From CAYNRA01 sp964399465 (GTDB taxonomy: Bacteria > Bacteroidota > Bacteroidia > Cytophagales > Spirosomataceae), in the NCBI GenBank assembly GCA_964399465.1, contig CAYNRA010000009.1, forward strand, positions 1 through 54,146: a stretch of 54,146 nt of DNA, written 5' to 3'. Made by a program: the position numbers and the translations under genes. Shown here piece after piece: positions 36,251 through 45,135 of this stretch. The notes under the pieces were generated by a model. The model was not told where the DNA came from, ran no database searches, and worked only from the letters and a program-made list of their open reading frames with translations. The first letter of the stretch is position 1; the number at the start of each line of letters is the position of its first letter.

Positions 36251-37273
36251 ATGATTGTAGATTTACGAAGTGATACAGTGACAATGCCTACACCAGCCAT
36301 GCGCGAAAGCATGTTTGCAGCTTCTGTAGGTGATGATGTTTTTCAAGAAGACGAGACAGTGTATGCGCTTGAAGAGAAAACAGCAACTCTTTTTGGCCAT
36401 CAAGCTGGTTTATTTTGCCCATCTGGAACAATGACAAACCAGCTTGCAATTAAGGTGCATACATTCCCTGGAAGTGAAGTGATATGTGATAAAAAATCAC
36501 ATATTTATTTGTATGAGGGAGGAGGGGTTGCTTCCAACAGCCTCTCTTCTATGAAATTGCTAGAGGGAAATTATGGGCGGATTACCGCCGCACAAGTAAA
36601 AGAAGCAATCAATAATCCGCAGGATATTCACCAGCCAATCACATCTCTGGTTTCCTTAGAAAATACAATGAACAAAGGGGGAGGTGCGTACTATACTCTT
36701 GAATCCATCCGCGAAATAAGAGAGGTTTGTACTGCACATCAGCTTCCGCTTCATTTGGATGGTGCACGGTTATTCAATGCTTTAGTTGAAACAAAGGATT
36801 CTCCCGAAGAAGTTGGAAAAGAATTCGATTCAATATCTATTTGCTTTTCCAAAGGACTTGGATGCCCCGTTGGTTCTGTATTGGTTGGTTCCAAAGAATT
36901 TATCTTAAAAGCGAGAAGACATAGGAAGGCGATGGGCGGTGGAATGAGACAGGCTGGTTTTTTAGCAGCTGCTGGTCTGTACGCACTTGAAAACCATATT
37001 GATAGACTCAAAGAAGATCATATAAGAGCCCAAAAAATTGGGGAAGCTCTCAAAAAAGCAGCTTTTGTAAAACAAATTTTGCCAATTGAAACGAATATCG
37101 TTATATTCGAGTTGAATGATGATATTGTCCCAACGCTATTTTTAGAACTCCTATATAAGAAAGGAATTAAGGCTGTAAGCTTTGGCGGTCAGTATATTCG
37201 ATTTGTGACGCATCTCGATTTTAATGACGACCAACTTGCTTATGTATGTACCCATTTAACAACACTGATTTAA
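36251..37273 (+). CDS. Low-specificity L-threonine aldolase
   Basis: A 340-residue PLP enzyme of the beta-eliminating lyase fold. The N-terminal DLRSDTVTMPTPAMR, GDDVFQEDETV, HLDGARLFNA and the PLP lysine K201 in CFSKGLGCPVGS are diagnostic. It cleaves L-threonine or L-allo-threonine to glycine and acetaldehyde in the cytoplasm. ATG 36251 lies after a good -7 element. The stop TAA shares its last base with the ATG of the next gene, so the two are translationally coupled. Confidence 0.93.
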   Translation: MIVDLRSDTVTMPTPAMRESMFAASVGDDVFQEDETVYALEEKTATLFGHQAGLFCPSGTMTNQLAIKVHTFPGSEVICDKKSHIYLYEGGGVASNSLSSMKLLEGNYGRITAAQVKEAINNPQDIHQPITSLVSLENTMNKGGGAYYTLESIREIREVCTAHQLPLHLDGARLFNALVETKDSPEEVGKEFDSISICFSKGLGCPVGSVLVGSKEFILKARRHRKAMGGGMRQAGFLAAAGLYALENHIDRLKEDHIRAQKIGEALKKAAFVKQILPIETNIVIFELNDDIVPTLFLELLYKKGIKAVSFGGQYIRFVTHLDFNDDQLAYVCTHLTTLI

Positions 37274-38079
37274 TGAATTTTCGTTACGAAATCTGTACCA
37301 CACTCCTCACACTCTCTCTATCTTACCTATCTGTTTCAGCACAACATAGAGAGGATTTTACTATTAAAAATAAAAGTGCTTTTAAATTAAATATCGTTGG
37401 TGCGGCAGCTCAGCTCTATTCGGGACAGTTTGAACAAATGCTTGGAAAACACTTAAGTGTCTCTTTAACAGGATATTATCGTGATAAACGCGAAATTCCA
37501 CTTGGTAATACACTGAATTCATTGGCAGGTAGATACGGTGAGCAAATCATTGGTATTAATTTTGAATATGTCCAATTTGAGAAAGCCAAAGTAGGTGTTA
37601 AAGGTATCTCCCCAGAGATTCGTTACTATTTTGGAACCAAACAAACTAGACCATTTTTATCCATTTATGCCCACGCAGAAGAATTTGATCTAAATATTCC
37701 TTCGGAGTTAGATATACTTTTTCAAGACAAAGTGTATAGTTCAATTATACCTATTGATTTCGCAGTTCAGTCCACTTCTGCAGGCATCATGCTTGGTTAC
37801 CAATTTAGAAAAGGCAAATGGGGAGTTGATTGGACAATAATAGGGCCTCGGTTTGGGTATGCATCTTCCTTGTTCGCACAAGCCAATCAATCTTTACTCG
37901 AAAGACTCTCAGATAGTGAAAAAGAGTTTGTTATTGATGATATATATGCCAAATATCGACTGAATAAATCCTATTTTCAAGTAAATATCGATGGTACTAG
38001 GGCTGAAATCAGAAATCTTAAACCAATTCCTATTGGTATTATTCGTGGATTTGGTTTGAATATTTTTAGATATTTTTGA
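37273..38079 (+). CDS. Secreted beta-barrel-like hypothetical protein
   Basis: 268 residues with a signal peptide (about 1-24, ending SVSAQ). Alternating polar and apolar strands (SVSLTGYYRDK, IGINFEYVQF, GISPEIRYYFG, AGIMLGYQF, DWTIIGPRFGY) follow, and the protein ends in an aromatic residue after GLNIFRYF. This fits a small outer-membrane beta-barrel, similar in layout to DUF3575 proteins. ATG 37273 overlaps the aldolase stop by one base. The co-expression with threonine aldolase has no obvious functional meaning. Confidence 0.7.
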   Translation: MNFRYEICTTLLTLSLSYLSVSAQHREDFTIKNKSAFKLNIVGAAAQLYSGQFEQMLGKHLSVSLTGYYRDKREIPLGNTLNSLAGRYGEQIIGINFEYVQFEKAKVGVKGISPEIRYYFGTKQTRPFLSIYAHAEEFDLNIPSELDILFQDKVYSSIIPIDFAVQSTSAGIMLGYQFRKGKWGVDWTIIGPRFGYASSLFAQANQSLLERLSDSEKEFVIDDIYAKYRLNKSYFQVNIDGTRAEIRNLKPIPIGIIRGFGLNIFRYF

Positions 38080-38122
38080 ATTTACCAACGAAACCTTTTT
38101 GGTTATCTCTCGTTATTTGAGT

Positions 38123-38908
38123 ATGTTACATTATACCACCTATTTATTGTCAGAGTCTAGCCCATGGGTTACGTTTATCCATGGTGCAGGAGGGAGTAGT
38201 TCAATATGGTTTCGACAAATCAAAGACTTTAAAAAATCATTTAACGTGTTGTTAGTTGATTTGCGCGGTCATGGTCGATCCAAAAAAATTGATTACGAAA
38301 ACTTAAAAAGATATAGTTTTGATAAGATAGGAGATGATGTAATGGAAGTATTGGATTACTTACAAATTAAAAAAACTCATTTTGTAGGCATTTCCCTAGG
38401 AACAATTATTATTCGGGAGATAACAGAGCGTTTTCCCAACCGTACAATATCTATGGTTTTAGGGGGAGCTGTAATGAAGCTTAATGTCCGAGGTCAAATT
38501 TTGATGCGATTAGGTGCCTTATTGCAGTCGGTTGTACCTTATTTGGTATTATACAAATTATTGGCTTTTGTAATCATGCCTCGTAAAAAACACAAAGAAT
38601 CACGTAATTTGTTTATCAATGAGGCAAAAAAGTTATATCAACGTGAATTTAAACGGTGGTTTACTCTTGTTTCAGAAGTAAATCCGCTTTTAAATCTATT
38701 TCGAATTAAAGATTCAGGTGTTCCGACTTTGTATATCATGGGGGAGGAGGATTATATGTTTTTACCGTCTATCAAACAGCTTGTGAAGAACCATGTTTCA
38801 TCTCAACTTTTTGTTATCCCTGCTTGTGGACATGTTGTAAATGTAGAGAAGCCTGACGAATTCAATCGTCAGGCTATCTATTTTCTTCAAAATTATAGAC
38901 TTAATTAA
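38123..38908 (+). CDS. Alpha/beta-fold hydrolase
   Basis: 261 residues, with oxyanion-loop HGAGGSSS (20-27), DLRGHGRS, nucleophile elbow G-I-S91-L-G, acid D210 in GEEDYMF and H237 in ACGHVVNVEKP. The triad is complete. The apolar stretch at about 125-152 is the lid region. The substrate is unknown; esters or related compounds are likely. The open frame runs back to a TTG at 38099, but ATG 38123 is the better start. Its stop codon overlaps the stop of the convergent SDR gene by 3 of 4 shared bases in TTAATTAA. Confidence 0.86.
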   Translation: MLHYTTYLLSESSPWVTFIHGAGGSSSIWFRQIKDFKKSFNVLLVDLRGHGRSKKIDYENLKRYSFDKIGDDVMEVLDYLQIKKTHFVGISLGTIIIREITERFPNRTISMVLGGAVMKLNVRGQILMRLGALLQSVVPYLVLYKLLAFVIMPRKKHKESRNLFINEAKKLYQREFKRWFTLVSEVNPLLNLFRIKDSGVPTLYIMGEEDYMFLPSIKQLVKNHVSSQLFVIPACGHVVNVEKPDEFNRQAIYFLQNYRLN

Positions 38909-39546
38909 TGTAGGTGCGTATGCAACATAGCATCTGATTCTACGATAGTGACGCCTAATTGCTGCTGTTGAGCAAACAAAACCATAGCACGTGCAACTTT
39001 ATCTACAGAAATTGCTTTGTATTTAGCAGGAATTAAAAAATCAAATATTTCCATAACACGTTGCCCAATCGACTCACCTAGCCGGTGTTCTTCACGGTTT
39101 CCTAGCAACATGGAAGGTCTGAAAATTCCAATTTGAGGAATGGGTAATTCGGTAACTGCGTCTTCAATGTTTCCTTTCACTTGATTATAAAAAATAAGTG
39201 ATTTTGAATCAGCTCCCATGGCTGTAACCAAGCAAAATACGCGACTACCACCCTGCAAACATTTTTTAGCAAAAGTAAGTGGATATTCGTAATCCACTTT
39301 ACGAAATGCTTGCTTTGAACCAGCTCTTTTTATCGTAGTACCTAAAGTACAAAAGACATGGTCAGCTACACAAAAACAATCAGCTAGCGAATCAAAATCA
39401 ACGACAACCTCATGTAATTTCGGATGAGATGTGAATGTTTTTCGTCGAACAAGTACACGTACTGAAGTGTAATAGTTAGAATCGAGCAGTTGTTGGGTGA
39501 GCGTTTTACCGACCAAACCCGTTGCGCCAATGACAAGTGCTTCCAT
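38905..39546 (-). CDS. NAD(P)-binding SDR-like protein (HTATIP2/atypical SDR type)
   Basis: A 213-residue single Rossmann-fold protein. GATGLVGKT (7-15) binds the nucleotide, followed by VRVLVRR, DHVFCTLGTTIKRAGS and the F-R-x-V-D-Y-x-Y motif typical of the HTATIP2-like atypical SDR group. R-P-S-M-L-L-G-N-R-E near 160 is also conserved there. The role is not known. It begins 2 bases after the stop of the SGLT-type symporter gene, suggesting one transcript. Confidence 0.8.
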   Translation of the reverse strand: MEALVIGATGLVGKTLTQQLLDSNYYTSVRVLVRRKTFTSHPKLHEVVVDFDSLADCFCVADHVFCTLGTTIKRAGSKQAFRKVDYEYPLTFAKKCLQGGSRVFCLVTAMGADSKSLIFYNQVKGNIEDAVTELPIPQIGIFRPSMLLGNREEHRLGESIGQRVMEIFDFLIPAKYKAISVDKVARAMVLFAQQQQLGVTIVESDAMLHTHLH

Positions 39547-39548
39547 AA

Positions 39549-41168
39549 TTACCAGAAATAATAATATAAGAATGCAATGATGCTTAAAACAATTGTTGCG
39601 CCAATGCCAAATGTTTGGTGTACCTTAAACATGGAGACATCAATAGCTAACCCTTTATTTTCTTCTTTTAAGCCGTAACCTAATAGAATCATAACAGCAA
39701 CACAAATGGCGAATACGATTCCCATTCTGTCAAGAAAAGGTACGTTTGTCCAGTCTGCAAAAGGTAATACATTGTTGTGCATGGCTAGGGCGAGTAAAAA
39801 ACCACCCACAATAGCAAATAATGCTCCTGCTGAGTTGGTTCTTTTCCAGAAAAATCCCATGATAAATGCAGCAAAGACACCAGGTGAAACAAGACCAGTC
39901 ATTTCTTGAATAAATTGAAAGCCTCCTTTCTTATCAATACCCATGTAAGGAGCGACAATAATTGCTAGAACCATAGCTACCATGATGGCAATTCTCCCAA
40001 TAAACACCAATTCTTTCTCAGATTTATCTTTACCAATGTAATTTTTAAAAATATCCAATGTAAAAATTGTTGAAATACTGTTCGCTTTTCCTGCCAATGA
40101 CGCGACAACCGCAGCAGTTAATGCAGCAAAAGACAGACCTTTTAGTCCAGCTGGCAATAAGCTGAGAAGTACTGGATATGCTTTATCAGGGGCAATTAAA
40201 CCATCTTGACCGAGCATTTCCTCCTGAAACATTCCTCTTTGATATAAGGAGTAAGCAGCAATGCCCGGGAGGACAACGATAATTGGCATCAACAATTTGA
40301 GTGAGGCTGCAAAGAGAATACCATTGCGAGCTGTTTTGATATCAGCGCCTAAAGCACGTTGCGTAATATATTGGTTGCAGCCCCAATAGTTCAGGTTAAC
40401 AATCCACATACCACCAATAAGAACTGTTAAGCCAGGTAGTTGTGAGTAAAAGGTATCACCCTCCTTAAAAATCATATGAAAATGATCATCGTGATTTTGT
40501 GTCATCAGATTAAAGCCAGCCGTGAGGCCTTCCATTCCACCATCAGTTGCAACAAGGTTTAAGGCAAGATATGTTGTAGCAAGCCCACCAATAATCAAGA
40601 AAAATACTTGGATCACATCCGTGTATCCAATTACTTTCATACCTCCGATAGTAATAACAATGGCAAAAATAGCTAGTCCCCACATACAAACCCAAAAATC
40701 AATCCCGGATATACCTGACACTGCCAAAGCACCTAGATAAAGAATGGAAGTGAGGTTGACAAGAATATAAAGTCCTAGCCAGAAAATCGCCATAATTAAG
40801 CTGACACTCTTGTTGTAGCGTTGGCTTAGAAATTGGGGCATAGTGAAAATCTTGTTTTTCAAATAAATTGGCATAAAAAAAACCGCAACGACAATCAATG
40901 TAGCGGCGGCCATCCATTCATACGTTGAAATCGCAAGACCCATAGAAAAGCCGTTGCCAGACATGCCAATAAATTGCTCGGCCGAAATGTTTGAAGCGAT
41001 GAGAGAGGCGCCAATCGCCCACCAAGTGAGGGAACCCTCTGCCAAAAAAAAGTCTTTTGTGGAAGTTTCTGCCGCTTTCTTTTTCTGAAAAATCCAGTAT
41101 CCGTAGCCAGCTACCACCACGAAATACACGAGAAACACCAAATAATCTAAAGAAGTAAGTTGTTGCAT
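39549..41168 (-). CDS. Sodium/solute symporter of the SGLT type
   Basis: A 539-residue SSS-family transporter with about 14 helices. EQFIGMSGNGFSMGLAIS, NLNYWGCNQYITQRALGA and AALTAAVVASLAGKANS match the SGLT/vSGLT branch, which couples sodium entry to uptake of sugars or inositol. It probably imports a monosaccharide, but which one is not clear. The upstream 240 bases carry two TATTTTTA-type boxes and one copy of TTTTAGCG on the minus strand, resembling the direct repeats near 43.4 kb. Confidence 0.9.
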   Translation of the reverse strand: MQQLTSLDYLVFLVYFVVVAGYGYWIFQKKKAAETSTKDFFLAEGSLTWWAIGASLIASNISAEQFIGMSGNGFSMGLAISTYEWMAAATLIVVAVFFMPIYLKNKIFTMPQFLSQRYNKSVSLIMAIFWLGLYILVNLTSILYLGALAVSGISGIDFWVCMWGLAIFAIVITIGGMKVIGYTDVIQVFFLIIGGLATTYLALNLVATDGGMEGLTAGFNLMTQNHDDHFHMIFKEGDTFYSQLPGLTVLIGGMWIVNLNYWGCNQYITQRALGADIKTARNGILFAASLKLLMPIIVVLPGIAAYSLYQRGMFQEEMLGQDGLIAPDKAYPVLLSLLPAGLKGLSFAALTAAVVASLAGKANSISTIFTLDIFKNYIGKDKSEKELVFIGRIAIMVAMVLAIIVAPYMGIDKKGGFQFIQEMTGLVSPGVFAAFIMGFFWKRTNSAGALFAIVGGFLLALAMHNNVLPFADWTNVPFLDRMGIVFAICVAVMILLGYGLKEENKGLAIDVSMFKVHQTFGIGATIVLSIIAFLYYYFW

Positions 41169-41341
41169 AGTTTTTGTAAAAGGGTTAATAAGGGTTTTAT
41201 TTCGCTAAAAATAGTTGGTAAAAATAGATTTCTTTTTGGTAAATCATCCCATACTTGCTTAAAAAAAACCATTTACTCAATGAATACACTCTTTTAGCTT
41301 AATTTTCATCGTTATTTTACAAAATATAGATAGATTTACAC

Positions 41342-41419
41342 ATGCTTTCTTTCATGGTGTTACTGTCTGAATACATGAAGCACTTATTTACCCAAAACAA
41401 TAACAACCTTGAGCCGTAA
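41342..41419 (+). CDS. Possible 25-codon leader ORF overlapping the kinase start
   Basis: ATG at 41342 opens a 25-codon frame (MLSFMVLLSEYMKHLF and on) that ends at TAA 41417-41419, overlapping the TTG start of the histidine kinase by 11 bases in another frame. The kinase has no ATG in the correct region, so re-initiation from this leader is plausible. It could equally be chance. Confidence 0.25.
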   Translation: MLSFMVLLSEYMKHLFTQNNNNLEP

Positions 41420-42662
41420 ATCGATACAGTACTTTTTATTGTTGGGAGTTATATCCCTAGTAGGCATTATTAGTATCCAAATATTTTGGGTCAAAAAGGC
41501 TTTTGACTTAAAAGAACAACAGTTCCGTCAAACGGTAATGATTGCGCTTCGTAACGTTGCCAATCAGATTGCAACTTCACATGATTTAGCAGTAATTGAG
41601 AACCCTGTTAGTCAGTTATCTTCCAATTATTATGTAGTAAACATTCGAATTCCACTGGACGAAAAAGTATTGGAATATTTGCTAAAGGAAGAGTTTTTAA
41701 AAAATGGCATTGAAACAGATTTCGAATTTGGAATCTATGATTGTGATACCGACGCTATTGTATATGGAGCTTATATTGCAAAAGAAGCAAGAAAAACAAA
41801 TGTAATTCCATCGACACTACCCAAAACAGATCAGTTTCTAAACTATTTTGGCGTTCGATTTCCAGAAAAGAATAGCTTTTTAATAGGTTCGTTAGATTTT
41901 TGGATATATTCGTCGGGCATTACATTTGTCGTGATTATTTTCTTTACCTATGCGATGTTTGTTGTTCTAAAGCAGCGAAGATTAAGTGAGATTCAGCGTG
42001 ATTTCATAAATAATATGACACATGAGTTTCAAACCCCTATTTCTACCATTCATATTGCTACAGATGTACTCAGGTTACCTAAAATTTTAGATCAACCGCA
42101 ACGATTGTTTAAGTATGTCGATATTATCCGTCAAGAAAATCAACGTTTGAAGCTACAAGTAGAAACTTTGTTAACGACTGCTCGTACTGGGAAAGCGACA
42201 TTTCCGCTAAACGTAAATACCTATGATTTGCATGAAATAATTGAAGAAGTATTTGAATCTTTATTGACAGAGAGCTCAACTGTGATTCATTTTGACCTTA
42301 AAGCGACTCAAACGAAAGTACGTTTAGATAAAGGACATTTTATGAATATGATTCGAAATTTAGTTGATAATTCAGTCAAATATGCGTCGGGCTCTTGTGA
42401 AATTACAATTCGAACAAAACAAGTAGAAGGAAGGTTGCAATTAACAGTTCAGGATAATGGAATTGGTATCTCTTCAGAATACTTACCGTACATTTTTGAT
42501 CGTTTTTACAGAGTTCCAACGGGTAATGTTCACAATGTGAAGGGTTTTGGACTAGGATTGAATTACGTACGATCTGTTGCTAAAGCACATCATTGGAATG
42601 TGATGGTCAAAAGTGAAGTCGGTAAAGGGACTGCTTTTACATTTGAAATTCCTCAATCTTAA
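41409..42662 (+). CDS. Sensor histidine kinase (OmpR-system partner)
   Basis: 417 residues with helix 1 (about 8-28), a small extracytoplasmic domain (about 30-165) and helix 2 (about 168-188). HisKA has H205 in NNMTHEFQTPIS, and HATPase has N317/N321 in NLVDNSVKY, DNGIGI and GFGLGLNYV. The start is TTG at 41409: the frame upstream has a stop at 41376-41378 and no ATG before helix 1, so a later start would delete the membrane anchor. The response regulator follows after 14 bases. The signal is unknown. Confidence 0.9.
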   Translation: MSRKSIQYFLLLGVISLVGIISIQIFWVKKAFDLKEQQFRQTVMIALRNVANQIATSHDLAVIENPVSQLSSNYYVVNIRIPLDEKVLEYLLKEEFLKNGIETDFEFGIYDCDTDAIVYGAYIAKEARKTNVIPSTLPKTDQFLNYFGVRFPEKNSFLIGSLDFWIYSSGITFVVIIFFTYAMFVVLKQRRLSEIQRDFINNMTHEFQTPISTIHIATDVLRLPKILDQPQRLFKYVDIIRQENQRLKLQVETLLTTARTGKATFPLNVNTYDLHEIIEEVFESLLTESSTVIHFDLKATQTKVRLDKGHFMNMIRNLVDNSVKYASGSCEITIRTKQVEGRLQLTVQDNGIGISSEYLPYIFDRFYRVPTGNVHNVKGFGLGLNYVRSVAKAHHWNVMVKSEVGKGTAFTFEIPQS

Positions 42663-42676
42663 ATTCCACAAGGTAT

Positions 42677-43369
42677 ATGTATAAAATTTTGTATGTAGAA
42701 GATGACCCAAACTTAAGTTTTGTTATCAAGGATAATCTTGAAATTGAAGGATATGTTGTTCATCACTGTAAGGATGGAAAAGAAGCGTGGGATGTATTTC
42801 AAAACAGTACATACGATATTTGTCTCCTAGACGTCATGCTACCTCACTTAGATGGGTTTAGTCTTGCTGAAAAAATAAGAAAAGTTGATATGTCTATTCC
42901 AATTATTTTTTTAACAGCTCGTAACCAGCAAGAAGATAGAATAGCAGGATTATCCATTGGTGCAGATGACTACATCGCAAAACCATTCAATATGGATGAA
43001 CTTTTGCTTCGAATAAAAGTATTTCTCAGACGGAAAGTTATCCAAAATCAGAGTATTCATGGAAATGAACCAACTGGTTCCACTCTAGGTAGTTTTCTTT
43101 TTACTCCCATGGAACAAAAATTAGCTCATCCCGCTAAAAGTTACCATCTCACGGCTAGGGAAACAGAATTACTTCTTTTTTTAGTGAAGCGTATTAACTC
43201 TGTTGTTAAACGGGAAGAAATACTCGTACAGATTTGGGGTAGAGATGATTATTTTTTGGGTAGAAGCTTAGATGTTTTTATCACTCGGCTACGCAAAATG
43301 TTATCTTTAGACGCACGCGTTAAAATTGAGAATATCCATGGTGTGGGTTTTAAATTGATAGTCAACTGA
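42677..43369 (+). CDS. OmpR/PhoB-family response regulator
   Basis: 230 residues. The receiver has D9, D10, phospho-acceptor D52 (LLDVMLP), T80 and K102 (AKPF). The C-terminal winged helix (about 135-230) has LTARETELLLFL and the R-S-L-D-V-F-I-T-R-L-R-K recognition helix. It is phosphorylated by the adjacent kinase and binds direct repeats in target promoters. A perfect 12-bp direct repeat with 21-bp period lies just after it. Confidence 0.94.
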   Translation: MYKILYVEDDPNLSFVIKDNLEIEGYVVHHCKDGKEAWDVFQNSTYDICLLDVMLPHLDGFSLAEKIRKVDMSIPIIFLTARNQQEDRIAGLSIGADDYIAKPFNMDELLLRIKVFLRRKVIQNQSIHGNEPTGSTLGSFLFTPMEQKLAHPAKSYHLTARETELLLFLVKRINSVVKREEILVQIWGRDDYFLGRSLDVFITRLRKMLSLDARVKIENIHGVGFKLIVN

Positions 43370-43391
43370 TTTATATAGTCTATTTGTGTGA

Positions 43392-43424
43392 TTTTAGCGA
43401 TTAAATCGTTTTTTTTAGCGATTA
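43392..43424 (+). promoter_or_regulatory. 12-bp direct repeat with 21-bp period (operator candidate)
   Basis: TTTTAGCGATTA occurs at 43392-43403 and 43413-43424, start-to-start 21 bp, that is two helical turns. The first copy overlaps a perfect CGATTAAATCG palindrome (43397-43407). The site lies between the response regulator and the VanZ-like gene. Confidence 0.5.
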
Positions 43425-43481
43425 TTTGGTTTTTGTAGAATAAAGATTTTATTTTACGGTTACCACAATTCACACAAAATA

Positions 43482-44015
43482 ATGCGTTTAAAACAATTGA
43501 TAAGACAGTACCGGCTTTGGGGCTGGGCTTTGGCTACACTTTTTGTTTTTTTACTTCCAGGTGTAGGTCAACTTGCATCCTTTATTTTCATTAGTGATAA
43601 AGAAGCTCATTTCTTTTTTTTCTTATCTATTTCTCTTTTTCTTACATCCAAATCAGTTTCATTTCGCCATACCTTATTATACGTTTTACTTATTAGCATT
43701 CTTATTGAGACTTTGCAAGGCCTTTTACCTACAAGAAGTTTTGATTTTGATGATATGTTTGCTAACTTCATAGGGTGTTCTTTGGGTTTATTATTTCGTT
43801 TCGGTTTCAATCAACTGATTGTTGCTTTAGCACTTCCATATAAGTTAGTAATCACTTCATCCATGCGTACTTATGAATTTTTCTCTTTGGATTCCTGCAA
43901 CTATTTTTTGTTTTACTGGTATTATGCACTTTCTTCTGCCGAAATTTTTCTTGAAAATCGTCCCACCCAATTTCTCAAATCCAAAGTTATTGGTGTATCT
44001 GAGCGGCCTTTTTGA
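43482..44015 (+). CDS. VanZ-like membrane protein with out-of-frame overlap
   Basis: A 177-residue frame whose first 110 residues match the VanZ-like family: four helices with D39-K-E-A-H-F, IETLQ (75-79), LPTRSFDFDD (82-91) and N95. Residues after about 112 do not look like the family and, from 131 on, overlap the DoxX-like gene in another frame for 143 bases. A natural VanZ would end near 43815-43840; stops occur in both other frames there. Either the stop was lost or there is a small frameshift. VanZ relatives act in envelope-related functions, but the role here is unknown. Confidence 0.7.
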   Translation: MRLKQLIRQYRLWGWALATLFVFLLPGVGQLASFIFISDKEAHFFFFLSISLFLTSKSVSFRHTLLYVLLISILIETLQGLLPTRSFDFDDMFANFIGCSLGLLFRFGFNQLIVALALPYKLVITSSMRTYEFFSLDSCNYFLFYWYYALSSAEIFLENRPTQFLKSKVIGVSERPF

Positions 44016-44217
44016 GATACTTGGTGGTTTGGGATTGCTATTCCCATTTGCCAAAAGTTTTTCTATTTTGGGATTAATAGCTCTCCTCATTGCTGTTTTT
44101 CCTGCCAATATATACATGGCGAAAGATCAGAAATTTGCTAAAATCCCAGCATGGATTCGCTGGGGGAGATTACCACTTCAGTTTGTTCTCATTTGGTGGT
44201 TGTATTCGTATCTATAA
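43873..44217 (+). CDS. DoxX-like four-helix membrane protein
   Basis: 114 residues with four predicted helices and the family pattern G-I-M-H-F-L-L-P-x-F-F (16-26) and LSGLFEILGGLGLLFP. Members are small inner-membrane proteins, some linked to quinone or thiosulfate redox, most uncharacterised. ATG 43873 is the only start that keeps the first helix, so the overlap with the upstream VanZ frame is real. A symmetrical terminator follows after 3 bases. Confidence 0.8.
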   Translation: MNFSLWIPATIFCFTGIMHFLLPKFFLKIVPPNFSNPKLLVYLSGLFEILGGLGLLFPFAKSFSILGLIALLIAVFPANIYMAKDQKFAKIPAWIRWGRLPLQFVLIWWLYSYL

Positions 44218-44220
44218 ATC

Positions 44221-44256
44221 AAAATGCCTCTTTTCTGATATGAAAAGAGGCATTTT
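44221..44256. terminator. Bidirectional rho-independent terminator
   Basis: Perfect 15-bp arms (44221-44235 and 44242-44256) with a 6-base loop and A/T-rich ends, between the convergent DoxX-like and rmlA genes. Confidence 0.9.
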
Positions 44257-44274
44257 ACTTATCCAATCTGTATT

Positions 44275-45135
44275 TTATTTAACAAGATTCAGTAAATATT
44301 GACCATATCCACTTTTTACCAAAGGACGAGCAATTTCGATTAATTGTTCCTTTGTAATGTAACCCATTCGGTAAGCTACCTCTTCAATACAGCCAACTTT
44401 CAAACCTTGGCGTTCTTCGATGACTTGAACAAACTGACCCGCCTGCATCAAAGAAGTGAATGTTCCGGTGTCTAACCAGGCAGTTCCTCGGTTCATGACA
44501 CCTACTTTTAGTTCTCCTTTTTCCAAATATACTCGGTTGATATCCGTGATTTCAAGTTCTCCACGTGGAGATGGTTTAATACTTTTAGCTATTTCAACAA
44601 CTTGATTATCATAGAAATATAGTCCAGGAATGGCATAATTTGACTTAGGCTCAGTAGGTTTTTCTTCCACAGACAACGCGTTGAAATCTGCATCAAACTC
44701 TACAACGCCATATCTTTCTGGGTCATGAACAGGATAAGCAAAAACGATACCTCCCGTCGGATTGGCACATGATTGGAGTAACTTACTTAGTCCACTTCCG
44801 TAAAAGATATTATCTCCTAAAACCAATGCCACACTGTCGTTTCCAATAAATGATTCTCCGATAAGAAAAGCTTGTGCTAAACCGTCTGGGCTTGGTTGTT
44901 CTGCATAACTGAAGGTACAACCAATTTGTGCACCATCTCCCAATAGTTTCTTAAAATGGGGAAGGTCATGCGGTGTAGATATTATTAATATTTCGTTTAT
45001 TCCCGCCAACATCAAAATGGATAACGGGTAATAAATCATGGGCTTGTCATAGACAGGCATTAGCTGTTTACTTACCGCTAATGTGAGCGGATGGAGGCGC
45101 GTTCCACTACCTCCTGCTAAAATGATTCCTTTCAT
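44275..45135 (-). CDS. rfbA: Glucose-1-phosphate thymidylyltransferase
   Basis: A 286-residue nucleotidyltransferase starting MKGIILAGGSGTRLHPLT, with KQLMPVYDKPMIYYP, VLGDNIFYG, EEKPTEPKSNYAIPGLYFYD and WLDTGTF, all diagnostic of RmlA. It makes dTDP-glucose from dTTP and glucose-1-phosphate, the first step to dTDP-6-deoxyhexoses. It overlaps rmlB by 4 bases, so the two are translationally coupled. A separate terminator ends the unit. Confidence 0.96.
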   Translation of the reverse strand: MKGIILAGGSGTRLHPLTLAVSKQLMPVYDKPMIYYPLSILMLAGINEILIISTPHDLPHFKKLLGDGAQIGCTFSYAEQPSPDGLAQAFLIGESFIGNDSVALVLGDNIFYGSGLSKLLQSCANPTGGIVFAYPVHDPERYGVVEFDADFNALSVEEKPTEPKSNYAIPGLYFYDNQVVEIAKSIKPSPRGELEITDINRVYLEKGELKVGVMNRGTAWLDTGTFTSLMQAGQFVQVIEERQGLKVGCIEEVAYRMGYITKEQLIEIARPLVKSGYGQYLLNLVK

